A stretch of DNA of 64,000 nt from NCBI GenBank assembly GCA_963693085.1, contig OY856409.1, forward strand, positions 1,338,606,915 to 1,338,670,914, given 5' to 3'. The DNA comes from Alisma plantago-aquatica (lineage: Eukaryota; Streptophyta; Magnoliopsida; Alismatales; Alismataceae). Below are positions 38,770-50,585 of the stretch, piece by piece; positions within the stretch are counted from its first letter, which is position 1; each line of letters opens with the position of its first letter. The notes under the pieces are model-generated. The model was not told the origin of the DNA, ran no database searches, and saw nothing but the letters and a program-made list of their open reading frames with translations. The position numbers were made by a program, and so were the translations under genes.

Positions 38770-39641
38770 ACCCCTTGGGCTTCATTCCAAGGTTGAGCAT
38801 TCATTGCAAAACTCTATGTGAGGTTCCTATTCTATAGTTGAGTGCTTCCTACAGCCTCCTCTCTCTCTAAGCTTAATCACTTTCTACATCCATTAGAGTG
38901 AGTAGGAAATCTATAAAAGAGCTAATCCTACATGTATATCTTGTGAGGCTCTCACTTCCAACACCTCCCTTTCTCTCATTTCAACCATGAAGATGAAGGT
39001 TCACTCTCTTGTCTAAGAGAGGCGAAGAAGAACAAGGGAAGGAGTCCCTTGGTGAAGATCAAGGCTGAAGACTTGGAGCTAGAGTGGGTAAGCCCTTGGT
39101 GAAGGCAGAAGACTTCTTTCTCAAGTGGGTAAGTCCTTGGTGGAAGCTTCTCTGAGTGAAGGTGAAGTCAAAGGCGGAAGATCCAAGAAGAGTGGGTAAT
39201 TCCTAAAAGGCTGAAGACTTGTGCAAGAGTGGGTAAGTCCTTGGAAGAAAGATGAAGACTCCTTACAAAGTGGGTAAGTCCTTGGTAAGGTTGAAGAATC
39301 TTTGTATTAGATAGGTAAGTCCTTTGTTTGGTCATGTATTGTAAGTCCTATGAATGAATATAAGAATGCAATGGTTAGGAAATCCTAGAGGTTGACCTCT
39401 CTAGGTAAGTGGACTGACATACTTCTAGTTTGAAGTGTGGAACCACTCTAAATAGCTTGTCTACTTGTGTATGTTCAATCTCTCTCATCCTTGCTATGCA
39501 TGTTTTAGTTGCACTCAAATTACCTATTTAGCAACCTTATCTTATCATATATCTTGAAGGTCTAATGAATTTTGTTTAAGTGCTTTTAGCTCTATTCACC
39601 CCCCTCTAGAGCATCTAATCACCCATCTAGGATCCAACCAT

Positions 39642-39653
39642 TGGTATCAGAGC
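39642..39653 (+). other. Primer-binding site, unit 1
   Basis: TGGTATCAGAGC, complementary to initiator tRNA-Met, two bases after LTR 1. Identical sites follow LTR 2 (45090) and LTR 3 (50537). Confidence 0.9.
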
Positions 39654-39690
39654 AGGTTTTCTTCAAGCATACTTCAACAAGTAGGAAAAG

Positions 39691-41563
39691 ATGGGTGACT
39701 ACCAAGGAGGGAGATACTCGATCAACCTTCCAATCTTTGATGGGATCAAATTCCTCTATTGGAGAAGAAGGCTTCAATTCTACATCCAAGGATCAAGTAT
39801 TGAGATGTGGCAAATGGTGAACAGCTCATACATGCTACCAAAGACAAAGATTGAAGAATGGGATGAAGCTACCTTGAAGAAAGCAACCTTGAATGCTAGA
39901 GCCATGCACATCCTCTATGCCTCCATGACCCCCACCAAGTTCAACCGGATTTCTTCATATGAAACTACCTATGAGGTATGGAGAAAGCTTTGCATCACTT
40001 ATGAAGGGACATATCAAGTGAAGGAAAGCAAAGTCTACATGCTCAAAGGGCTACTTGAGAACTTCAAGACGGGAAAGGAGGAGAGGATAGCAAACATGTA
40101 CTCAAGGATCAACACTATTTTGAATGGTCTTGCTCTTCTAGGACATCCTATGTCTAGTGGAGAGATCAACTCAAAGATCCTTAGAACTCTCCCCAAGAGA
40201 TTGGAACTCAATGTGACTTCCATTGAAGAAGCAAGGTCTCTTAGGGATATTCCTATTGAAGAGCTCATTGGAAATCTACAAGCACATGAAGCCACACTTG
40301 ATAAGAGGGAGGAAGTAGAAGACAAGAGGAGAAAGAACTCAAGAGAATGAAGACGGCTGAAATCAAAGCTCAAATCAAGGCTATTGTTGGTCAAGCTTCT
40401 CCATCCTCTCAAGTTGAAGAAGACGCCATGTACTCTAAGAGTATATTCTACAATGGCAAGTCCTCCTCCATCCGGTGCTTCACATGTGGAAAGAAGGGTC
40501 ACTACAAGGAAGATTGCCCACAAGGCAAAAAGACCCATCTTCATAAGAAGGAGAAATGGCACTCAAGCTCAAGTGGCTCCTCCAACTCAAGCTCAAATGA
40601 AGATTCAAGTGAAGGATCAAGATCAAGCTCTAGTGATGAAGGAGAATGCCATTTTGCTCTTATAGCATCAACAAATACGGACTCAAGTGAGGTAAATCTA
40701 AACTCTTTAGATAAAGAATCTTTGATTGCTATCATTCATTATACTTGTGCCTCTCTTAAGTCTTCTAAAAGGAAAAGGAAAAAGTTTGCTAGAATTGTTG
40801 ATAATTTGCATGTAGAACTAGATGATCTTGAACATTCTAATTTTGCTTGCTTGATGATAAAAATGATTGTCTGAGTCAAGTAGATTCTCTTAAACTTGAA
40901 AATGCTAGTTTGCTTGATAATATTAGATTTCTAGAAGCTCAACCTCTCATGACTAATTCTAATGAAGAGCATACTTTAGTTGTTGATTCTCTCATACATG
41001 ATATTGATGTTCTTAAATCTGAAAACAAGGACAAAGATTTTGTTTTCCAAGAATTAGAAACAGAAAATGCCTCCTTGCTTGCTAAAATCAATATGCATGA
41101 AGCTTGTTCTAGTTCTACTAATAGAGAGAATGATGTTGCTGCTCTTCACATTAATAGAGATTCTTATCTTACTAAAGATCTTTGCTTAGAAAGTGATCTT
41201 TTGCATGCTAGAGATAATATCAATCATTTGTCTTCTAAAATTACTTCTCTTATGCATGATAATGATAGTTTGAGATCTTCTTTGCAAAGATTCTTAGTTG
41301 GTAAGAAGAGCCTTAATGATATCCTACACCATACTACTAAACAAATTGGTAGACATGGTTTAGGATATGATAGTAGTCAAGGGAACAACAAAGAGAAAGG
41401 ACCTCCAATCTTCCATGGAGAATCCTCTAGTTCCAAGACTATGGGCACATGCAACTATTACAATGAAATTGGTCATTATTCTACTTGTTGTACTTTTAGG
41501 AAATCACCCAAGAGAAATAGGACTTGGGTTGCTAAACTAATCCCTCCAGACCCAAAAATATGA
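39691..41563 (+). pseudogene. Copia-type gag, unit 1 (frameshifted)
   Basis: It starts MGDYQGGRYSINLPIFDG and matches the intact frame at 50586. The first 219 codons carry the copia-type gag domain (UBN2/Retrotran_gag_2 family). A one-base deletion near 40320 shifts the frame. The second piece (from 40347) has an intact CCHC knuckle, CFTCGKKGHYKEDC, and a Ser-rich stretch. A second shift near 40845 leads to the coiled-coil part and the C-terminal knuckle-like CNYYNEIGHYSTCC, where one cysteine has become tyrosine. It ends DPKI then TGA. Not translatable as one protein. Confidence 0.85.
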
Positions 41564-43481
41564 TTGGAGACCATTTCATCTTTCTTCTTGTAGGTACTTA
41601 CAAATTGATTGACCTGAGCTATTGAATTGCAAATTGACTTGTCAATCCACATGAAAGAAGAAAGGTGAGATGTATAGAGGATGACAATAAGTGGAAAAAA
41701 GAATGGTAAGTACAAAGGTAATGTTTTTCTTGCTTATAACCAATCCTAACTTGTTTTGTCTAGATGGTGTGCACTATACATATGATTTTTGAGTCAAAAG
41801 TGGTATCTTGTGTTTCTCTTCACACTCTTGCTCAAAAACTATTTCTAATGCTTCTATAGTGCATTACTAACTTGCTTGGACATGTTTGGATATGGTTTGT
41901 ATTTTAGCATGCCTTTAAATGTGTTTTTATGAAATATATGTGTTTTTTGACAACTGCTCTGTCGATCGAGTTTGCCGTATTTGAAACTCGACCGATAGGC
42001 ACCAATGGGTGTTGCCAGCAGTTGTCATCGGTTGAGTTGTCAATGCACATAACTCGACCGATAACACTATGCACATAATATACATTTGGCTTATTGAATG
42101 AGAATTTCCCTCTCAACTAGATTTTCTCAACCAATAGCCTTATTCTTTGACACTTCTTTTGGTACCTTTATATATGCTTTTTTCCACGTTCTAAATTGCC
42201 TATCTTGCTTACAACTTTATCTCTCTATTTTCTCTAAATGAGTATATTTATATCTTGCAATTACTTGTCTTGAGTTGGTTTGCAGGTTTTGATGATGATC
42301 TCTTTGGATCTCTTGGTTGTGTCTAAAAATTGCTTCCATTGTACTCTAACTTGCTACATCTATATAGGTGTATATCTTGTTTTGATACAATCTTGAGGTT
42401 CTTAGGGGTAATCATCTTATGGTAAGGATGCATATCTAGTGAGTTATATCCTTTCATGCTTCTAAAATTGCATAACTCTTTGTTTGGATATATCTCTACG
42501 TCTACTCATAGCTTGCTTTATCTTGTGTATCTTTTGATATCTCTTGCTATGATCTAGATCCTACTAGTAGTCCTAACTTGTGATATCATCTACTAGTAGT
42601 TCATATACATGTAGTTCTAACCTTGTTTATAATTGGCATCTTTTCTAATCTATATGCTATGCTTGTATCTTGTCTCATACATGCTCAAGATTGTTCCTTG
42701 AATTACATATCTACTATCTTTAGTTGCTTGCATAACATTGTGATGCAGGGTACATAGATCTACATTATATGTAGAAATTGGAGTATGTTTGGATTTTATG
42801 CAGATTTGCTCCAGTTTCAGTTTTTGGTGCAAGACTAGTGTTTTTCATGCAGAAACAACCTTCTGAGCAAGACTCATTACTTTGCGATGAGCTCTGATGG
42901 TTTTTGGTCAAAATCCGTCATCTTGAGGATCAAAATTATGTTTTATTGTTTTCTACAACACTTTATCTTGCATTTTGGGTTGTTCAAGTATATGATTTAA
43001 CTTGCTTTTCTTTCTATGCTTGGACAAGCCCCTATCTGCGCTCTTCTACTCTCCTTATATATATTTGTGTTATCTCCTTTCTCTTAAACAAGTGATGTTT
43101 CTTATTTCTTCATAACCCCACTTTTTGAAATGACAAAGGGGGAGAAAGGTATGTCTTCTTTTCAAAGAGGAAGAAGGCATGTCTTACATGAAGAGGAGAA
43201 GTATGTCCATGTAAAGGGGAGAAGGTAAATGGGAGAAGACATATATGTGTAGAACATATATAAGTAGAAGACATAGTACTCTATAAATGTTATGAAAGCT
43301 AACCATGCAGGAGAAATAGCATCAATTGAGGGGGAGTATGAAAACTCCATGCACATCAATTGAGGGGGAGCATATGAACTCCATTCTATTGATACCCCTA
43401 GGTTTCTCCGAAGGTATGATTTTACTTGAAAACTTTCAATACATTTATGGAATGGGTTGTCAGCTTCAAAAAGGGGGAGAA
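41564..43481 (+). other. Non-coding 3' region of unit 1 with two hairpins and four purine tracts
   Basis: No ORF of substance. Stem pairs of the GGTCGAGTT family lie at about 41960-41997 and 42028-42063. Purine tracts containing GGGGGAG occur at 43135, 43328, 43362 and 43468, the last being the functional-looking tract before LTR 2. Equivalent regions are 47012-48931 and 52425-54434; the latter contains a small extra TTTTTTTTTGGAATAG insertion with a duplicated flank near 53430-53465. Confidence 0.8.
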
Positions 43482-45087
43482 TGTTGACTCAAGGTCAATT
43501 AGGTCAATGTTGACTCACGTCTAAATTGACTAAACCCATGTTTTGATGATGACTACCCATTCCACATATTGGTGTCTAATGTCTCTACTTGAGTGATTTC
43601 AGATTAGGTATAGACACACTCCAAATGCCCTAACTTGCGCATATCAAATTGGAGAAAAGACAAGTCAAAGTCAATACAAGTGCATGTTTCTGTAATATGA
43701 TGTAAATATATCAGAATCATGTTGTAAATCATTTATAATGATTGTATGACTTGTAATTAAGCTTAGAAAAAATCAGGAGCACTTAGATCGAATGTTTAAG
43801 CACTCAAAAGCCATTTTCCAAAATTCACATCAGGCTGTTCATCAGTTGAGTTCTGTGAGTTGCAAACTCGATCGATCCTGATTGGATCTTGAAAATGACT
43901 TTTGATCAGTCCAGTTTACACTACACAAAACTTGACCGATGGAGTAACTGACCAAATCGATTTTCATTGTTCGGTCGAGTTTCTCCAGGACAAACTCGAC
44001 CGATGGTCTGAATATTGGGTTTGTCTTTTACTCTATCGGTCGAGTTATCCTTATAGAAACTCAACCGATTGCACTGTACGGAAAATTGCAGAAAAATGCT
44101 TCTAGCCGTTGTGGAGTTGCAACAAGTGAAAATATATCCATTGCAAGCTAAAAAAATGGCTAGTTTTCATTCTCAAGTGTTCCCAAAGGCTAAGAGGCAT
44201 CCCCAGCTATAAATAGGACCCCTTGGGCTTCATTCCAAGGTTGAGCATTCATTGCAAAACTCTATGTGAGGTTCCTATTCTATAGTAGAGTGCTTCCTAC
44301 AGCCTCCTCTCTCTCTAAGCTTAATCACTTGCTACATCCATTAGAGTGAGTAGGAAATATGTAAGAGATCTAGTCCTACATGTATATCTTGTGAGGCTCT
44401 CACTTCCACCACCTCCCTTTATCTCATTTCAACCATGAAGATGAAGGTTCACTCTCTTGTCTAAGAGAGGCGAAGAAGAACAAGGGAAGGAGTCCCTTGG
44501 TGAAGATCAAGGCTGAAGACTTGGAGCTAGAGTGGGTAAGCCCTTGGTGAAGACAGAAGACTTCTTTCTCAAGTGGGCAAGTCCTTGGTGGAAGCTTCTC
44601 CGAGTGAAGGTGAAGTCAAAGGCGGAAAATCCAAGAAGAGTGGGTAATTGCTACAAGGCTGAAGACTTGTGCAAGAGTAGGTAAGTCTTTGGAAGAAGGA
44701 TGAAAACTCCTTACAAAGTGGGCAAGTCCTTGGTAAGGTTGAAGAATCTTTGTATTGGATAGGTAAGTCCTTTGTTTGGTCATGTATTGTAAGTCTTATG
44801 AATGAATATAGGAATGCAATGGTTAGGAAATCCTAGAGGTTGACCTCTCTAAGTAAGTGGACTGAGATACTTCTAGTTTGAAGTGTGGAACCACTCTAAA
44901 TAGCTTGTCTACTTGTGTATGTTCAATCTCTCTCATCTTTGCTATGCATGTTTTAGTTGCACTCAAATTACCTATTTAGCAACGTTATCTTATCATATAT
45001 CTTGAAGGTCTAATGAATTTTGTTTAAGTGCTTTCAGCTCTATTCACCCCCCTCTAGAGCATCTAATCACCCATCTAGGATCCAACA
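43482..45087 (+). repeat. LTR 2 of the tandem gag-only chain
   Basis: 1606 bp, TGTTGACTC to GATCCAACA, with the same hairpins, TATA box and leader repeats as LTR 1. Confidence 0.92.
44207..44217 (+). promoter_or_regulatory. TATA box, LTR 2
   Basis: CTATAAATAGG in the same context as LTR 1. Confidence 0.7.
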
Positions 45088-45138
45088 ATTGGTATCAGAG
45101 CGAGTCTTCTCCAAGCATACTTCAAAAAGTAGGAGAAG

Positions 45139-47011
45139 ATGGATGACTACCAAGGAGGGAGATACTCAATCAACCTTCCAATATTTGATGGAAGCAACTT
45201 CCTCTATTGGAGAAAAGGCTTCAATTATAAATCCAAGGATCAAGTATTGAGATGTGGCAAATGGTGAACACCCCATACATGCTACCAAAGACAAAGATTG
45301 AAGAATGGGATGAAGCTACCTTGAAGAAAACAACCTTGAATGCTAGATCCATGCACATACTCTATGCCTCCATGATCCCCACCGAGTTCAACTGGATTTC
45401 TTCATGTGAAACATCCTATGAGGTATGGAGAAACCTTTGCATCACTTATCAAGGTACACATCAAGTGAAGGAAAGCAAAGTCTACATGCTCAAAGGGATA
45501 CTTGAGAACTTCAAGATGGGAAAGGAGGAGAGGATAGCCAACATGTACTCAAGGCTCAACACTATTTTGAATGGTCTTGCTGTTCTAGGACATCCTATGT
45601 CTAGTGGAGAGATCAACTCAAAGATCCTTAGAACTCTCCCTAAGAGATGGGAACCCAAGGTGACTTCCATTGAAGAACCAAGGTCTCTTAGGGATATTCC
45701 TATTGAAGAGCTCATTGGAAATCTACAAGCCCATGAAGCCATAATTGACAAGAGGGAGGAAGTAGAAAGACAAGAGGAGAAAGAACTCAAGAGAATGAAG
45801 AAGGCTGAAATCAAAGCTCAAATCAAGGCTATTGTTGGTCAAGCTTCTCCATCCTCTCAAGTTGAAGAAGATGCCATGTACTCCAAGGGTAGATTCTACA
45901 AAGGCAAGTCCTCCTCCATCCGGTGCTTCTCATGTGGAAAGAAGGGTCACTACAAGGAAGATTGCCCACAAGGCAAAAAGACCCATCTTCATAAGAAGGA
46001 GAAATGGCACTCAAGTTCAAGTGGCTCCTCCAACTCAAGCTCAAGTGAAGATTCAAGTGAAGGATCAAGCTCAAGCTCTAGTGATGAAGGAGAATGCCAT
46101 TTTGTTCTTATAGCATCAACAAGTAAGGACTCAAGTGAGGTAGATCTAAACTCTTTAGATAAAGAATCTTTGATTGCTATCATTCATGATACTTGTGACT
46201 CTCTTAAGTCTTCTAAAAGGAAAAGGAAAAAGCTTGCTAGAATTGTTGATAATTTGCATGTAAAACTAGATGATCTTGAACATTCTAATTCTTGCTTGCT
46301 TGATGATAAAAATGATTATCTTAGTCAAGTAGATTCTTAAACTTGAAAATGCTAGTTTGCTTGATAAGATTCGATTTCTAGAAGCTCAACGTATCATGAC
46401 TAGTTCTAATGAAGATCATACTTTAGTTGTTGATTCTCTCATGCATGATATTGATGTTCTTAAATCTGAAAACAAGGACAAAGATTTTTTTTTTGCAAGA
46501 ATTAGAAACAGAAAATGCCTCTTTGCTTGCTAAAATCAATATGCATGAAGCTTGTTCTAGTTCTACTAATAGAGAGAATGATGTTGCTGCTCTTCACATT
46601 AATAGATATTCTTATTTTACTAAAGATCTTTGCTTAGAAAGTGATCTTTTGCATGCTAGAGATAATATCAATCATTTGTCTTCTAAAATTACTTCTCTTA
46701 TGCATGATAATGATAGTTTGAGATCTTCTTTGCAAAGATTCTTAGTTGGTAAGAAGAGCCTTAATGATATCCTACACCATACTACTAAACAAATTGGTAG
46801 ACATGGTTTAGGATATGATAGTAGTCAAGGGAACAACAAAGATAAATGACTTCCAATCTTCCATGGAGAATCCTCTAGTTCCAAGACTATGGGCACATGC
46901 AACTATTGCAATGAAATTGGTCATTATCCTACTTGTTGTCCTTTTAGTAAAGCACCCAAGAGCAATAGGACTTGGGTTGCTAAACTAACCCCTCTGGACC
47001 CAAAAATATGA
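45139..47011 (+). pseudogene. Copia-type gag, unit 2 (several frameshifts)
   Basis: It starts ATGGATGACTACC at 45139, then loses one base near 45207. The long open part (45252-46340) has the gag domain, a Lys/Glu-rich linker, the intact knuckle CFSCGKKGHYKEDC and a Ser-rich stretch. A two-base loss near 46336 ends it. A T-run expansion near 46487 and a GGA-to-TGA change at about 46847 break the coiled-coil part further. The C-terminus (CNYCNEIGHYPTCC, DPKI) is recognisable to 47011. Confidence 0.85.
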
Positions 47012-48931
47012 TTGGGGACCATTTCATCTTTCTTCTTGTAGGTACTTACAAATGGATTGACTTGAGCTATTGCATTGCAAATTGACTTGTCAATTCACAT
47101 GAAAGAAGAAAGGTGAGATGTGTAGAGGATGACAATAAGTGGAAAAAGGAATGGTAAGCACAAAGGTAATGTTTTTCTTGCTTATAACCAATCCTAACTT
47201 GTTTTGTCAAGATGGTGTGCACTATACATATGGTTTTTGAGTCAAAAGTGGTATCTTGTGTTTCTCTTCACACACTTGCACAAAAACTATTTCTAATGCT
47301 TCTATAGTGCATTACTAACTTGCTTGGACATGTTTGGATATGGTTTGTATTTTAGCATGCCTTTAAATATGTTTTTATGAAATATATGTGTTTTTTGACA
47401 GCTGCTCTGTTGGTCGAGTTTGCCCTGTTTGAAACTCGACCGATAGGCACCAATGGGTGTTGCCAGCAGTTGTCATCGGTGAGTTGCCAATGCACATAAC
47501 TCGACCAATAACACTATGCACAGAATATACATTTGACTTATTGAATGAGAATTTCCCTCTCAACTAGATTTTCTCAACCAATAGCCTTATTCTTTGGCAC
47601 TTCTTTTGGTACCGTTATATATGTTTTTTGCCGTGTTCTAAATTGCCTATCTTGCTTACAACTCTATCTCTCTATTTTCTCTAAATTGGTATATTTATAT
47701 CTTGCAATTACTTGCCTTGAGTTGGTTTGCAGGTTTTGATGATGATATCTTTGGATCTCTTGGTTGTGTCTAAAAATTGCTTCCGTTGTACTCTAACTTG
47801 CTACATCTATATAGGTGTATATCTTGTTTTGATACAATCTTGAGGTTCTTAGGGGTAATCATCTTATGGTAAGGATGCATATCTAGTGAGTTATATCCTT
47901 TTAATGCTTTTAAAATTGCATATCTCTTTGTTTGGATATATCTCAACATCTACTCATAGCTTGCTTTATCTTGTGTATCTTTTGATATCTCTTACTATGA
48001 TCTAGATCCTACTAGTAGTCTTAACTTGTGATATCATCTACTAGTAGTTCATATACATGTAGTTCTAACCTTGTTTATAATTGGCATCTTTGCTAATCTA
48101 TATGCTATGCTTGTATCTTGTCTCATACATGCTCAAGATTGTTCCTTGAATTGCATATATACTATCTTGAGTTGCTTGCATAACATTGTGATGTGGGGGT
48201 AAATAGATCTACATTATATGTATAAATTGGAGTATGTTTGGATTTTATGCAGATTTGCTCCAGTTTCAGTTTTTAGTGCAAGACTAGTGTTTTTCATGCA
48301 GAAACAACCTTCTGAGCAAGACTCATTACTTTGCGATGAGCTCTGATGGTTTTTGGTCAAAATCCGTCATCTTGACGATCAAAATTATGTTTTATTATTT
48401 TTCTGCAGCACTTTATCTTATATTTTGGGTTGTTCAAGTATATGCTTTAACTTGCTTTTCTTTCTATGCTTGGACAAGCCCCTATCTGCGCTCTTCTACT
48501 CTCCTTATATATATTTGTGTTATCTCCTTTCTCTTTAACAAGTGATGTTTCTTATTTCTTCATAAACCCACTTTTTGAAATGACAAAGGGGGAGAAAGGT
48601 ATGTCTTCTTTTCAAAGAGGAAGAAGGCATGTATTACATGAAGAGGAGAAGTATGTCCATGTAAAGGGGAGAAGGTAAATGGGATAAGACATATATGTCT
48701 AGAACATATATGAGTAGAAGGCATAGTACTCTATAAATGTTATGAAAGCTAACCATGCAGGAGAAATAACATCAATTGAGGGGGAGTATGAAAACTCCAT
48801 GCGCATCAATTGAGGGGGAGCATATGAACCCCATTCTATTGAAACCCCTAGGTTTCTCCGAAGGTATGATTTTACTTGAAAACTTTCAATACATTTATGG
48901 AATGGTTTGTCATCTTCAAAAAGGGGGAGAA

Positions 48932-50534
48932 TGTTGACTCAAGGTCAATTAGATCAATGTTGACTCACGTCTAAATTGACTAAACCCGTGTTTTGATGAT
49001 GACTAACCATTCCACATAATGGTGTCTAATGTCTATACTTGAGTGATTTCAGATTAGGTATAGACACACTCCAAATGCCCTAACTTGCGTATATCAAATT
49101 GGAGAAAAGAGAAGTCAAAGTCAATACAAGTGCACATTTTTGTAATATGATGTAAATCTATTAGAATCATGTTGTAAATCACTTGTAATGATTGTATGAT
49201 TTGTAATTAAGCTTAGAAAAAATCAGGAGCACTTAGATCGAATGTTTAAGCACTCAAAAGCCATTTTCCAAAATTCACATCAGGATGTTCATCGGTCGAG
49301 TTTTGTGAGTTGCAAGCTCGACTGATCCTGATTGGATCTTGAAAATTACTTTTGATCGGTCGAGTTTACACTACACAGAGACCGATGGAGTAACTGACCA
49401 AATTGATTTTCATTGGTCGATCAATTTTCCCCAGGACAAACTCGACCGATGGTCTGAATATCAACTTTGTCTTTTACTCTATCGGTCGAGTTACCCTTAT
49501 AGAAACTCGACCGATTGCACTGTACGGAAAAGTGCAGAAAAGTGCTTCTAGCCATTGTGGAGTTGCAACAAGTGAAATTATATCCATTGCAAGCCACAAA
49601 ACGGCTAGTTTTTGTTCTCAAGTGTTCCCAAAGGCTAAGAGGCATTCTCAGCTATAAATAGGACCCCTTGGGCTTCATTCCAAAGTTGAGCATTCATTGC
49701 AAAACTCTATGTGAGGTTCTTATTCTATAGTTGACTGCTTCCTACAACCTCCTCTCTCTCTCTCAGCTTAATCACTTACTACATCCATTAGAGTGAGTAG
49801 GAAATCTGTAAGAGAGCTAGTCCTACATGTATATCTTGTGAGGCTCTCACTTCCACCACCCCCTTTCTCTCATTTCAACCATGAAGATGAAGGTTCACTC
49901 TCTTGTCCAAGAGAGGTGAAGAAGAACAAGGGAAGGAGTCCCTTGGTGAAGATCAAGGCTGAAGACTTAGATCTAGAGTGGGTAAGCCCTTGGTGAAGGC
50001 AGAAGACTTATTTCTCAAGTGGGTAAGTTCTTGGTGGAAGCTTCTCTGAGTGAAGGTGAAGTCAAAGGTGGAAGATCCAAGAAGAGTGGGTAATTCCTAC
50101 AAGGCTGAAGACTTGTGTAAGAGTAGGTAAGTCCTTAGACGAAGGCTGAAGACTCCTTGCAAAGTTGGTAAGTCCTTGGTAAGGTTGAAGACTCTTTGTA
50201 TTGGATAGGTAAGTCCTTTGTTTGGTCATAAATTGTAAGTCTTATGAATAAATATAAGAATGCAATTGTTAGGAAATCCTAGAGGTTGACCTCTCTAGGT
50301 AAGTGGAATGACATACTTCTAGTTTGAAGTGTGGAACCACTATAAATAGCTTGTCTACTTGTGTATGTTCGATCTCTTTCATCCTTACTATGCATGTTTT
50401 AGTTGCACTCAAATTACCTATTTAGCAACCTTATCTTATCATATATCTTGAAGGTCTAATGAATTTTGTTTAAGTGCTTTCTTCTCTATTCACCCCCCCT
50501 CTAGAGCATCTAATCAACCATCTAGAATCCAACA
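48932..50534 (+). repeat. LTR 3 of the tandem gag-only chain
   Basis: 1603 bp, TGTTGACTC to AATCCAACA. One hairpin arm is shortened near 49375 (ACACAGAGACCGATGG). Confidence 0.92.
49652..49662 (+). promoter_or_regulatory. TATA box, LTR 3
   Basis: CTATAAATAGG in the same context as LTR 1. Confidence 0.7.
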
Positions 50535-50585
50535 ATTGGTATCAGAGCGGGTCTTCTCCAAGCATACTTCAACAAGTAGGAGAAG

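Larger units (their letters stand above)
38015..39639 (+). repeat. LTR 1 of the tandem gag-only chain
   Basis: 1625 bp, starting TGTTGACTC. It contains four inverted-repeat pairs (38396-38630), a TATA box at 38759-38769 and a leader with repeated GTAAGT motifs (39088-39410). The last base reads C instead of A. Confidence 0.92.

Noticed and set aside
39642..39653. tRNA-like match to initiator tRNA-Met
   Set aside because: Only the 12-nt primer-binding complement is present, not a tRNA gene.
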